64,000 bases of DNA from Vicia villosa (lineage: Eukaryota > Streptophyta > Magnoliopsida > Fabales > Fabaceae), in assembly GCF_029867415.1 (NCBI RefSeq), contig NW_026705728.1, forward strand, positions 124,001 through 188,000, in the 5' to 3' direction. Positions 54,580 through 64,000 of this stretch are shown here, piece after piece. A program made the translations under genes and the position numbers. How positions within the stretch are numbered: the first letter of the stretch is position 1; every line of letters starts with the position of its first letter. The notes beneath the pieces were generated by a model. The model had not been told where the DNA came from. It did not search any database and saw only the letters and a program-made list of their open reading frames with translations.

Positions 54580-56103
54580 ATGGAAAAAAGGTATACCAAG
54601 AGGTACGGTTTCAAAGAGCCTAATGTGGAAAGACTGAAAGAGTTAGCATCTTTCGTACAAGATCCTTCTGATTTTAGGAAAAGCCATGGAAAGCTTTTGC
54701 CTATTTTGAACACTCATGTTAATGAAGGGCTTCTCAAAACTCTGGTTCAGTTTTATGATCCCGTCTACCGGTGTTTTACCTTTCCAGACTATCAGTTGGT
54801 ACCAACCTTGGAAGAATATGCCAATCTTTTGGGTATTCCTGTGTCTGACAAAATACCTTTCAATGGTTTGGAAGCCATTCCTAAGTCACCAGTCATTGCA
54901 ACAGGAACTCACCTGAAGAAATCTGAAGTAGAGAGTAATTGGACTACCAAAGGAAACCTTCCAGGTTTGCCTTCACAGTTTCTAATAAAGAAAGCCTTTG
55001 ACTTCATCGAGACTGGTAGCATGATAGCTTTTGAAGCTGTACTAGCCTTGCTCATCTATGGGTTGGTTTTGTTTCCCAATATCGACGACTTCGTTGATAT
55101 CAATGCCATAAAGGTCTTTTTGAATGGAAATCTCGTTCCGACTCTGCTTGGTGACATGTATTTCTCCGTCCATCATAGGAATCACCAAGGTGGTGGAATT
55201 ATTGTATGTTGTGCACCTCTGTTGTTTAAATGGATTGTTTCACACTTACCTAAGTCTCCCATTTTCACGGAAAACCGGGAAGGTTTGCGATGGTCTCAAA
55301 GACTTATGTATCTTACTAATAATGATATTCAGTGGTATACCTTGGCTCGCTGCGGTACAGAAACCATTGAAAGCTGTGGAGAATTCGCCAACGTACCCCT
55401 CATTGGTACGCAAGGAGGAATTAACTACAATCCAGTCCTAGCCCGACGACAACTCGGGTATGCAAATTCAACTAAACCCATTGGACCTACAGTGGAAAGT
55501 TACTTTTATCAGGAAGGAAATGATCCTCAGGGGTTGAAAACAAAAATGGTGAAAGCCTGGTACGACATCCGATGGAAAGAAAAAGGTGAGACAAAGAACT
55601 GTATCGCTACGAGCGCCTACACCTGTTGGGTAAAGAGAAGAGCAAGGGAGTTTCAAATGCCTTATGATTATGAAAAACCCATGTTCCCTGTGGTGTCTCA
55701 ACGATCCAACATTCCCGCTATGGAGGAATACCAAGACACTTTGACCAAGATGAGGATAGAAAAGGACGCTTGGAAAGAAAAGTTTCAAAGAACTGATGTG
55801 GAAAATAGAAAGTTGAAGAAACAAGTGAAAGAACACGAAGAAACTCTCTATTATCAGGATGGATGGCTCATGAACAAAGATGAGAAGATCCGTCGGAAAG
55901 ATGCCGCAATCAGAAGATACATCAAAGAAAGCAAGAAAAAGCTTGAAGGCTCAACAAGCAACGCTCCGATACCTGACAATTGGAAGAATGTGGTTGACAA
56001 GCTAAGAGCTGAAAAGGCCGAGTTGAAAGATCGCTATGGGAAAGAAATCATGAAGCTCAAGCTGCACAATGCATTTGGTTCTTCGTCTGATGAAGATGCT
56101 TAG
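54580..56103 (+). CDS. Ogre-D ORF1 (Ogre-specific protein of unknown function)
   Basis: 507 intact codons from ATG 54580 to TAG 56101-56103, upstream of and separate from gag. Such an extra ORF1 marks Ogre elements. Residues about 1-370 are a mixed globular domain (FTFPDYQLVPTLEEYANLLG, GTQGGINYNPVLARRQLGYA, ACWVKRRAREFQMP-like) resembling the plant domain family listed as DUF7745 / plant mobile domain-like, an assignment from memory. Residues about 385-490 are Lys/Glu/Arg-rich and probably coiled coil (KDAWKEKFQRTDVENRKLKKQVKEHEE-like, KLRAEKAELKDRYGKE). It ends SSSDEDA. No signal peptide or membrane segment. Ogre-B retains the C-terminal two thirds with the frame preserved. Confidence 0.85.
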   Translation: MEKRYTKRYGFKEPNVERLKELASFVQDPSDFRKSHGKLLPILNTHVNEGLLKTLVQFYDPVYRCFTFPDYQLVPTLEEYANLLGIPVSDKIPFNGLEAIPKSPVIATGTHLKKSEVESNWTTKGNLPGLPSQFLIKKAFDFIETGSMIAFEAVLALLIYGLVLFPNIDDFVDINAIKVFLNGNLVPTLLGDMYFSVHHRNHQGGGIIVCCAPLLFKWIVSHLPKSPIFTENREGLRWSQRLMYLTNNDIQWYTLARCGTETIESCGEFANVPLIGTQGGINYNPVLARRQLGYANSTKPIGPTVESYFYQEGNDPQGLKTKMVKAWYDIRWKEKGETKNCIATSAYTCWVKRRAREFQMPYDYEKPMFPVVSQRSNIPAMEEYQDTLTKMRIEKDAWKEKFQRTDVENRKLKKQVKEHEETLYYQDGWLMNKDEKIRRKDAAIRRYIKESKKKLEGSTSNAPIPDNWKNVVDKLRAEKAELKDRYGKEIMKLKLHNAFGSSSDEDA

Positions 56104-56412
56104 GATTGTTTAGCTTTTTTATTTATCATTTGCTTCTGTAAGGAGATACGCTCCAATGTTGTAACATTTCCCATTATTTCAATAAAAGAATAGTTTGTGT
56201 TCAAATGTTTGCAAGGAAATAATCTTTAAAATGTTTGGAAAAATCATAAATTTCTTTTTGCATACATCATTCTGCATATCGAGTCTGTTGTATAGAGTCT
56301 TATCTTTTGGATCTTTCTCCAATAGATCGTCAAGCTGTCGCGTCTCAAAGTGTCTCGACCACGCTCGCAATCAGATCACAGATACAATACTCGTTCAAAC
56401 AGAAGAAGAGTA
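56104..56412 (+). other. Ogre-D spacer between ORF1 and gag
   Basis: Non-coding, 309 bp, with AATAAAAG at about 56180. The last 63 bp before the gag ATG are open in the gag frame (SRPRSQSDHRYNTRSNRRRV) from GTG 56350 but without an ATG; the same coding-like stretch is present in Ogre-B. Confidence 0.6.
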
Positions 56413-59400
56413 ATGGAACACTCTGAACAAGAGAATATTGAGCTCCGTGGTACAGTGACCACTCTTCAGGAAAAGTTGGAAAGTCTCACTACTCTGGTTG
56501 ACTCTTTAATGGCCGCACAGAATCAGCCGCCGCCACCTAACAGTCAAGCAACAGTAACATCTGAGGTCACTACTCCAGTTTCTACGGTTGCATTCGGCAT
56601 TCCATCTTTCTCCATGCCAGAAGGTTGGGGCACGCCTTTCAGCTTTGGTACAGGTTTCCGCCATAATGTTTCTGGGGTTCAAACATCCACAACTGAAGCG
56701 CCTGCTGCTCAGAGTTCACAGTTCACTCCAAATCAGGGGATAACTTTTTCTCAAGTTACTATGGCACTTTCTCAACCCACTATGACGGTTCCGACTCCTA
56801 TGGTTCACACTGTTCCTTACGGAGACAATGAGGTTTATCATGATCAGGGTGATAGCACAAATCAGCGAAGCCTTGTAGGAGATCTCCAAGAACAATTCAA
56901 CAAGATTCAGCTGGAAGTTAAAGCTATTCGGGGAAAAGATTTGTTTGGAAAGAATGCCCAGGAGCTATGTTTGGTTCCCAGTGTACAAATACCAGCTAAA
57001 TTCAAGGTCCCAGACTTTGAGAAGTATAAAGGTAGTTCTTGTCCGCAAAGCCATCTTGTGATGTATGCCAGGAAGATGTCTACTTATGCAGATAATCATC
57101 AGTTGCTTATCCACTACTTTCAAGACAGTTTAACTGGTGCCGCACTGAAGTGGTACACAGGTTTGGATAGCACCAATATTCGGACTTTCAACGACCTAGG
57201 TGAGGCCTTTGTCCGACAATACAAGTATAACTCGGATATGGCTCCAGACAGAGATCAGCTTCGGTCCATGGCTCAGAAAGATCATGAAGCTTTCAAAGAG
57301 TATGCCCAACGATGGAGAGAAACTGCTGCTCAGATTAATCCACCGTTAAAAGAGAAAGAGATGACAAAGATCTTCTTGAATACTCTCGGTCCGTTTTACT
57401 ATGAACGCATGATTGCTAGTGCTCCAAGTGATTTCACCGAAATGGTAAACATGGGGATGCGTCTAGAAGAAGGAGTCCGAACCGGACGTCTGACTAAAGA
57501 AGGTGGATCTTCAAGTGGAATCAAAAAGTTTGGAAGTGGTTTCCCAAAGAAGAAAGAACAAAGTGTTGACATGGTATCCCAAGGGAAGCCAAGAGGAAAC
57601 GTCAATCGTCGACAACAGATTGCTGCTATTGCGCCAGTTGTTAATACATCACCTAATCCGGGATTCACTCCTCAGTTTCAACAACAACAGCCTCGACAAC
57701 AGGCTCAGCAGTTAAACAATAATCAGAATCGAGTACAAAGAACTCCACAGTTCGATCCGATTCCGATGACCTACACAGAATTGTACCCTGCACTGATTGA
57801 AAGAGGCCTTATTCAAACTAAAGCACCACCACCAGTACCTGAGAGACTCCCATGGTGGTACAAAGCTGAGGTTTCATGCCCTTATCATCAAGGGGCACCT
57901 GGCCATGATCTTGAGCATTGCATAGCTTTGAAATATGAAGTTCAGAGGTTGGTTAGATCTAATCTCCTCTCTTTCAGAAATTTGAATCCTAATGTGCAAG
58001 CAAATCCGCTGCCCAATCATGGAGGGCATGTTGTAAACATGGTATATGGATGTCCTGGCCAATACCGAGTCTATAATATCAACTTCTCAAGAGCAGATTT
58101 GGTACAAATGCACGCCGCTCTTTGTCGGGGGCAGAATTTTCGCCAACATCAATACGGTTCCTGTAGAATATGTTGTGTGGATCCTCACGGGTGTTCGATT
58201 GTGAGAAGAGATCTCCAAGTTTTGCTAGATAATGGTACTATTGAGATCTACAGAAATAGGGATGAAAATGAAGTTAACATGATAGGATGCTATCCGCATG
58301 AGCTTTTAGTCTCAGATATCAACTCGGAAATGCCTACAGTTAACGTCATCGTTCCTCATTTCAACATGCCTGAGCGCATGGAATTTACTTACAACAAGCC
58401 GAAGGTTCCTGTTGCCCCTTTAATCATTTGTCTACCTGGACCTGTTCCTTATGACTCTGACAAGGCAGTTCCATACAACTACAATGCTACAATGATAAAA
58501 GATGGACAAGAAGTTCCTTTGCCTACTCTCTCATCTGTTGAAAACATTGCTGATGTAAGTCGTGTAACAAGAAGTGGACGTGTGTATACTCCGCTACCTC
58601 CAAAGCAGCCTGTTGCTCCTGTTACCGGGCAAAATCCTGTCAATACACCAGTAGGGAATCTTGTGGAAACTCCTGTCAGTAATCCAAACACTGATGTTGG
58701 TCAATCCAGTGGAACCAATGTCAATCCTGATTTTGATGAAATTTTGAAGCTTATCAAAAGAAGTGAATATAAGATTGTGGATCAGCTTATGCAGACTCCT
58801 TCAAAAATCTCAATACTTTCATTGCTGTTGAATTCAGAAGCCCACAGGGAAGCCCTGATGAAGGTCTTAGATCAAGCTTTTGTAGATCATGATGTGACTG
58901 TTGATCACTTTGATGGGATAATAGCCAACATGACAGCTTGCAACAATTTAAGCTTCTGTGATGAAGAACTCCCCGAGGAGGGTAGAAATCACAATCTTGC
59001 TTTGCACATTTCTATGAATTGTCAGTCAGACTCTTTGTCCAATGTTTTGGTAGACACCGGATCTTCCTTGAATGTTATGCCAAAGACGACTCTTGCTCGT
59101 TTGTCTTACCAAGGAATGCCTATGAAATTCAGTGGTGTGGTAGTCAAAGCATTTGATGGATCGCGAAAATCTGTTATCGGCGAAGTCAACCTTCCCATGA
59201 CAATTGGTCCACATACATTTCAAATCACCTTCCAGGTCATGGACATTCAAGCTGCTTATAGCTGTCTGTTAGGACGACCATGGATCCATGAAGCAGGGGC
59301 AGTAACTTCTACGCTCCACCAAAAGTTGAAATTTGTAACAAATGGAAAATTGGTAACAGTAAGTGGAGAACAAGCCTTGATGGTGAGCCATTTATCCAAT

Positions 59401-62400
59401 TTCTCTTTTATCAGTGTTGATGATGTGGAAGGAACGCAGTTCCAAGGTCTCTCTTTAGAAGACGAATCTTCCAAGAAGAAAGCATCGATCTCTTCATACA
59501 AAGAGGCGGTAAAAGTAGTGAAAGATGGAACTACCACTGGCTGGGGGCAAGTTGTGATCCCTACTAAGAATGAAACCAGAGCAGGTCTCGGATGTTCACC
59601 AACATTCTCAAACTGCACCAAGAAGGATGAAACCCTTCATCCGATCAAAGAAACGTTCCATAGTGGAGGGTTCCTTAACCCAATTCCTCAAGAGGTTAAT
59701 GTCCTTATTGAAGAATGCATCGAAGAAGGTCTCTCCGATACTGAAGAAGAATGGAAATGTTATCTCAATGACTCGGGATACATATCTCAGGAAGAACCAT
59801 ATCCTCCGTCAGAGAAATCCAAAGGCAATGAAACTGAGCCTGTTCCTGCAGAAATATGGGACACTTTGGGACAACCAAGTGGAAAATTTGATTATATGGT
59901 GAAATATACTGCACCTGAAAGTTACAAGATTGTGATTGAGGATATCCAACCAACTGGATGGGGAGATTCCTTTGAATATAATAGTCAACCAGAAGAGGTT
60001 TATTAGCCCTGTCAATTTTCTCAGCAGCCAGAAATTACTGAAGATTTCAGATTCAACGCATCTGCCAAGATTGATAATCCTGATGATGGTTATTATCACA
60101 TAAATGCCATTTTTGAAGATGAAGGGGAAGATGATCCCGCAGCTGACTTAGAAAGTGTCGCTGACAATGAGTCTCTTCATCCTGAAGACTGGGAAATACA
60201 TCCTGAAAATTCTGAAGATTGTGACTCATCTTATGCTCTTCAAGAAGTAGAAGAAGACCGTTTCAACTCTACAAAGAACAAGGGTGACAAACCAGGACCT
60301 TCAAATCCTGCTCGACCAGCGGTCAATGTCAATACTGAAGATAATTCTGGGGAGAATTTTCCTGAATACATAATACACAGAGGAGTTCGTTGCTACTGGA
60401 AAGCTGTCGACGTTCCGAATGTTGTTCGCCGCTCAAAATTTACTATTGATAAACCCATTGAATGCAATAACCCTATGCCCTCTCCCAACTTTGAGTTTCC
60501 TGTGTTCGAAGCCGAAGAAGAGGAAGAAGAGGAGATCCCAGACGAGATTTCTCGATTACTTAAGCACGAGGAAAGAGCCATTCTGCCTCACAAAGAGCCT
60601 TTAGAAAAGATCAACTTGGGCTCTAAAGAAGACAAAAAAGAAGTGACCATTGGATCGCTGCTTGATACTGATGTCAAGAGTAAATTGACAGACCTTCTCA
60701 AAGAATATGTTGACGTGTTTGCCTGGTCCTACCAAGACATGCCTGGGTTGGATACCAATATTGTTCAGCATTACTTGCCATTGAAGCCAGAATGTCCGCC
60801 AGTTAAGCAGAAATTGCGAAGGACTCACCCTGATATGGCTAATAAGATCAAAGTGGAAGTTCAAAAGCAACTCGACGCAGGTTTTCTTGTCACCTCTGAG
60901 TATCCTCAATGGTTAGCCAACATAGTGCCAGTTCCAAAGAAAGATGGCAAAGTCAGAATGTGTGTTGACTACCGTGACTTGAACAAGGCCAGTCCAAAAG
61001 ATGACTTTCCATTACCACATATCGACATGTTGGTTGATAACACCGCTAAGTTCAACGTCTTTTCCTTTATGGACGGGTTCTCCGGTTATAATCAGATCAA
61101 GATGGCTCCTGAAGACATGGAGAAGACATCTTTCATCACCCCATGGGGTACCTTTTGCTACAAAGTGATGCCATTTGGATTAAAGAATGCAGGCGCAACT
61201 TACCAAAGAGCAATGACTACTCTCTTTCATGACATGATGCATAAAGAAATTGAAGTCTATGTGGACGACATGATAGCCAAGTCCAGCACAGAAGAAGAAC
61301 ACATTGAATACCTTTTGAAGTTGTTTCAACGATTAAGGAAATATCAGCTTCGCTTGAATCCTAACAAATGTACTTTTGGGGTTAGATCTGGAAAACTCTT
61401 GGGGTTCATTGTCAGCCAAAGAGGTATTGAAGTAGATCCCGACAAAGTCAGAGCTATTCAAGAGATGCCTGCACCAAAAACTGAAAAGCAAGTAAGAGGA
61501 TTTCTCGGACGATTGAACTATATCTCCAGGTTTATCTCTCAAATGACTGCTACTTGTGGGCCAATTTTCAAGCTTCTCCGCAAAGATCAAGGGGTTGTAT
61601 GGACTGAAGATTGCCAGAAAGCGTTCGACAGTATCAAGGAGTACCTGTTAGAACCACCAATATTGATTCCTCCAGTTAAAGGAAGACCATTAATCATGTA
61701 CCTTACCGTGTTGGAAGAATCCATGGGCTGTATGCTTGGACAGCAAGATGAAACCGGTAAGAAGGAGCATGCCATCTATTACCTGAGTAAGAAATTCACA
61801 GACTGTGAGTCTCGTTACTCCATGCTCGAAAAAACATGTTGTGCTTTGGTTTGGGCTTCAAAACGTCTCCGCCAATACATGATCAACAATACTACTTGGT
61901 TAATCTCCAAAATGGATCCGATCAAGTATGTCTTTGAAAAGCCTGCCTTAACAGGAAGGATTGCCCGATGGCAAATGCTGTTATCCGAATATGAAATTGA
62001 ATACCGTGCTCAAAAAGCGGTCAAAGGAAGCATTCTCGCCGATCACTTGGCGCATTAACCAATTAATGAATATCAATCTCTCAAGTTTGACTTTCCTGAT
62101 GAAGATGTCTGGTACTTGAAGATGAAAGATTGTGACGAACCATTACCTGAAGAAGGTCCTGACCCTGGATCAAGATGGGGCCTAATTTTTGATGGAGCAG
62201 TAAACGCTTTTGGCAATGGAATTGGGGAAATCATCATCACTCCCAAGGGTACTCATATCCCATTCTCCGCCAGATTACTATTTGAGTGCACCAACAACAT
62301 CGCAGAATATGAAGCTTGTATCATGGGTCTCGAAGAAGCCATTGACTTAAGGATCAAAATCCTAGACATATATGGAGATTCAGCCCTCGTGATCAACCAA

Positions 62401-63903
62401 ATCAAAGACAAGTGGGAAACTTACCACCCTGGCTTGATTCCTTACAGAGATTATGCAAGGCGTCTGTTGACTTTCTTCAACAAGGTTGAATTGCATCATA
62501 TACCTCGAGATCAGAATCGAATGGCAGACGCCTTGGCCACTTTATCTTCCATGTTCAAAATCAATCATTGGAACGATATGCCTACAGTCAGAATTACGCG
62601 CCTTGAAAGGCCCGCCTATGTGTTTGCAACTGAAGCAGTCATCGATGATAAACCGTGGTTCCACGACATCAAACGCTTCCTTCAAACTCAAGAGTACCCA
62701 CTTGGGGCATCAAACAAAGATAAGAAAACTCTAAGGAGACTTTCTGGCAGTTTCTTCCTGAACGGAGATGTGCTATACAAAAGAAACTTCGACATGGTTT
62801 TGCTCAGATGCGTGGACAGACACGAAGCAGACATGTTAATGCATGAAGTGCATGAAGGGTCCTTTGGAACTCATTCAAACGGGCATGCAATGTCCAAGAA
62901 AATATTAAGAGCAGGATACTATTGGTTGACAATGGAATCTGACTGTTACAAACACGTGAAGAGATGTCACAAGTGCCAGATCTACGCAGATAAGATCCAT
63001 GTACCGCCGACTCTACTCAATGTTCTCTCATCTCCGTGGCCTTTCTCCATGTGGGGTATCGACATGATTGGAATGGTCGAACCAAAAGCTTCAAACGGTC
63101 ATCGTTTCATCTTGGTAGCAATTGATTACTTCACTAAATGGGTCGAAGCAGCATCTTACGCCAATGTTACAAGACAAGTGGTTGTGAGGTTTATCAAGAA
63201 TAACATCATTTGCCGATATGGTATTCCCAGCAAGATCATTACTGACAATGGTTCGAACTTGAATAACAAGATGATGAAAGAATTGTGTGAGGAATTCAAG
63301 ATTGAGCATCATAACTCTTCTCCTTACAGACCAAAAATGAACGGCGCCGTTGAAGCTGCTAACAAGAACATTAAGAAGATCGTCCAGAAAATGGTCGTCA
63401 CTTACAAAGACTGGCATGAAATGCTGCCATTTGCTTTACATGGGTACCGTACTTCAGTGCGTACTTCAACAGGGGCAACTCCCTTTTCTCTAGTATACGG
63501 CATGGAAGGTGTGCTCCCCGTAGAAGTTGAAATACCATCAATGAGAGTCCTCATGGAGACTAAGTTATCAGAGGCTGAATGGTGTCAAAGCAGATACGAT
63601 CAGTTGAACTTAATCGAAGAAAAACGTATGACTGCTCTATGCCATGGACAGTTATACCAAGCAAGGATGAAACAAGCTTTCAACAAAAAGGTTCGACCTC
63701 GTGAATTTCGAGAAGGCGACCTCGTGCTTAAAAAGATCTTGTCTTTTCAACCAGATTCTAGGGGCAAATGGTCTCCTAATTACGAAGGCCCGTACGTTGT
63801 CAAAAGAACATTTTCTGGCGGCGCCATGACTCTTGCAACCATGGATGGTGATGAACTCCCATATCCTGTGAATGCTGATGCAGTCAAGAAATACTTTGTC
63901 TAA
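56413..63903 (+). pseudogene. Ogre-D Gag-Pro-Pol, intronless, two nonsense codons
   Basis: One frame of 2,497 codons (ATG 56413 to TAA 63901-63903) interrupted only by TAG 60004-60006 (codon 1198) and TAA 62056-62058 (codon 1882). Order: N-terminal coiled coil; Gag core about 190-360; zinc motif C-X2-H-X5-H-X4-C from 57877 (residue 489); protease Asp-Thr-Gly at 59053-59061 (residue 881); acidic linker; splice junction at 60437/60438; RT with FMDGFSGYNQI and YVDD at 61258-61269 (residue 1616); gypsy-type RNase H; archaeal-type RNase H from Asp 62191 (residue 1927); integrase with CHKC at 62965-62976 and catalytic D, D, E at 63061, 63244 and 63352 (35 residues between the last two); C-terminal domain ending VNADAVKKYFV. 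Both stops stand where the sister copies have Gln codons (CAG, CAA). Confidence 0.92.
60437..60438 (+). other. Exact exon-exon junction (intron absent) in Ogre-D
   Basis: CTCAAA|ATTTACTATTG. Ogre-A and -B have 356 and 354 bp of GT...AG intron between the same two blocks. The join is base-exact and keeps the frame. Confidence 0.9.
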
Positions 63904-64000
63904 AAAAGAACAAAAGAACAGCTCGGTAAGTTGAAAACCCGCAAAGGGCGACTTAGGCAAAAATGAGCGTCTCGGTGGACTGAAAACCCTAAAGGGCGGT
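63904..64000 (+). other. Ogre-D 3' UTR start, with bulged hairpins
   Basis: First 97 bp after the pol stop. Hairpin 63927-63955: outer stem TAAGTTG/CGACTTA, AAAA bulge, inner CCC/GGG. A second starts at 63976 (TGGACTG, AAAACCC, TAAA, GGG, CGGT...) and is cut by the window edge. Order and sequence match Ogre-A and -B read in element sense. Confidence 0.75.

Larger units (their letters stand above)
48609..64000 (+). mobile_element. Ogre-D: Ogre element inserted in Ogre-B ORF1, 5' part to start of 3' UTR
   Basis: 5' LTR 48609-53788, PBS 53795-53814, leader, ORF1 54580-56103, spacer, gag-pro-pol 56413-63903, and the first 97 bp of the 3' UTR; the rest is past the window. It is in opposite orientation to its host Ogre-B. 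It is the only Ogre here whose 5' half is visible and the only one without the intron. Confidence 0.93.

Noticed and set aside
56350..56412. Gag start at GTG 56350
   Set aside because: Plant genes rarely start at GTG and Ogre-B has a different codon there; ATG 56413 is shared by both copies. The upstream open stretch is still noted because it looks coding in both.

Overview
The window is a plant nuclear stretch made entirely of nested LTR retrotransposons. I see no host gene, rRNA gene, functional tRNA gene or CRISPR array. Two families account for every base. One is a SIRE/Maximus-type Ty1/copia element: LTRs of about 1.2 kb, an initiator-tRNA-Met primer site, gag-pol with the order PR-IN-RT-RH, and an extra 3' 'env-like' ORF. 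The other is an Ogre-type (Tat lineage) Ty3/gypsy element: LTRs of about 5 kb, an extra ORF1 before gag, an intron between protease and reverse transcriptase, a second RNase H, and a long repeat-rich 3' UTR. This pair suggests a Fabeae-type legume (pea, vetch or Lathyrus group). The species is inference.

Layout. (1) 1-1508 is the oldest visible copia copy (SIRE-0): its 3' end, one LTR, then a fresh 5' leader. (2) SIRE-1 (1509-10930) is inserted at the start of SIRE-0 gag. (3) Ogre-A (minus strand, from 10931) is inserted in the 3' LTR of SIRE-1. (4) Ogre-B (minus, from 23447) is inserted in gag-pro of Ogre-A. (5) SIRE-C (34164-43362, plus, complete with both LTRs and a 5-bp target duplication) is inserted in gag-pro of Ogre-B. 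(6) Ogre-D (plus, from 48609 past the window end) is inserted in ORF1 of Ogre-B. The missing right-hand parts of D, B, A, SIRE-1 and SIRE-0 should follow in that order beyond the window.

Coding state. Ogre-D is the best preserved: an intact 507-codon ORF1 and a gag-pro-pol frame of about 2,500 codons broken only by two nonsense codons. Ogre-D lacks the 354-356 bp intron of Ogre-A and Ogre-B, with the ends joined exactly at the splice sites, so it looks like a copy made from spliced RNA. SIRE-1 lost the protease active site. SIRE-C lost nearly all of pol but keeps gag and a 912-codon env-like ORF, and its LTRs differ at only about 13 of 1,212 sites.

The most unusual signal is non-coding. Ogre LTRs and 3' UTRs carry several families of short hairpins whose stems change in a compensatory way while the loops stay constant. 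Repeats in the 3' UTR are also complementary to the family's own primer-binding site.
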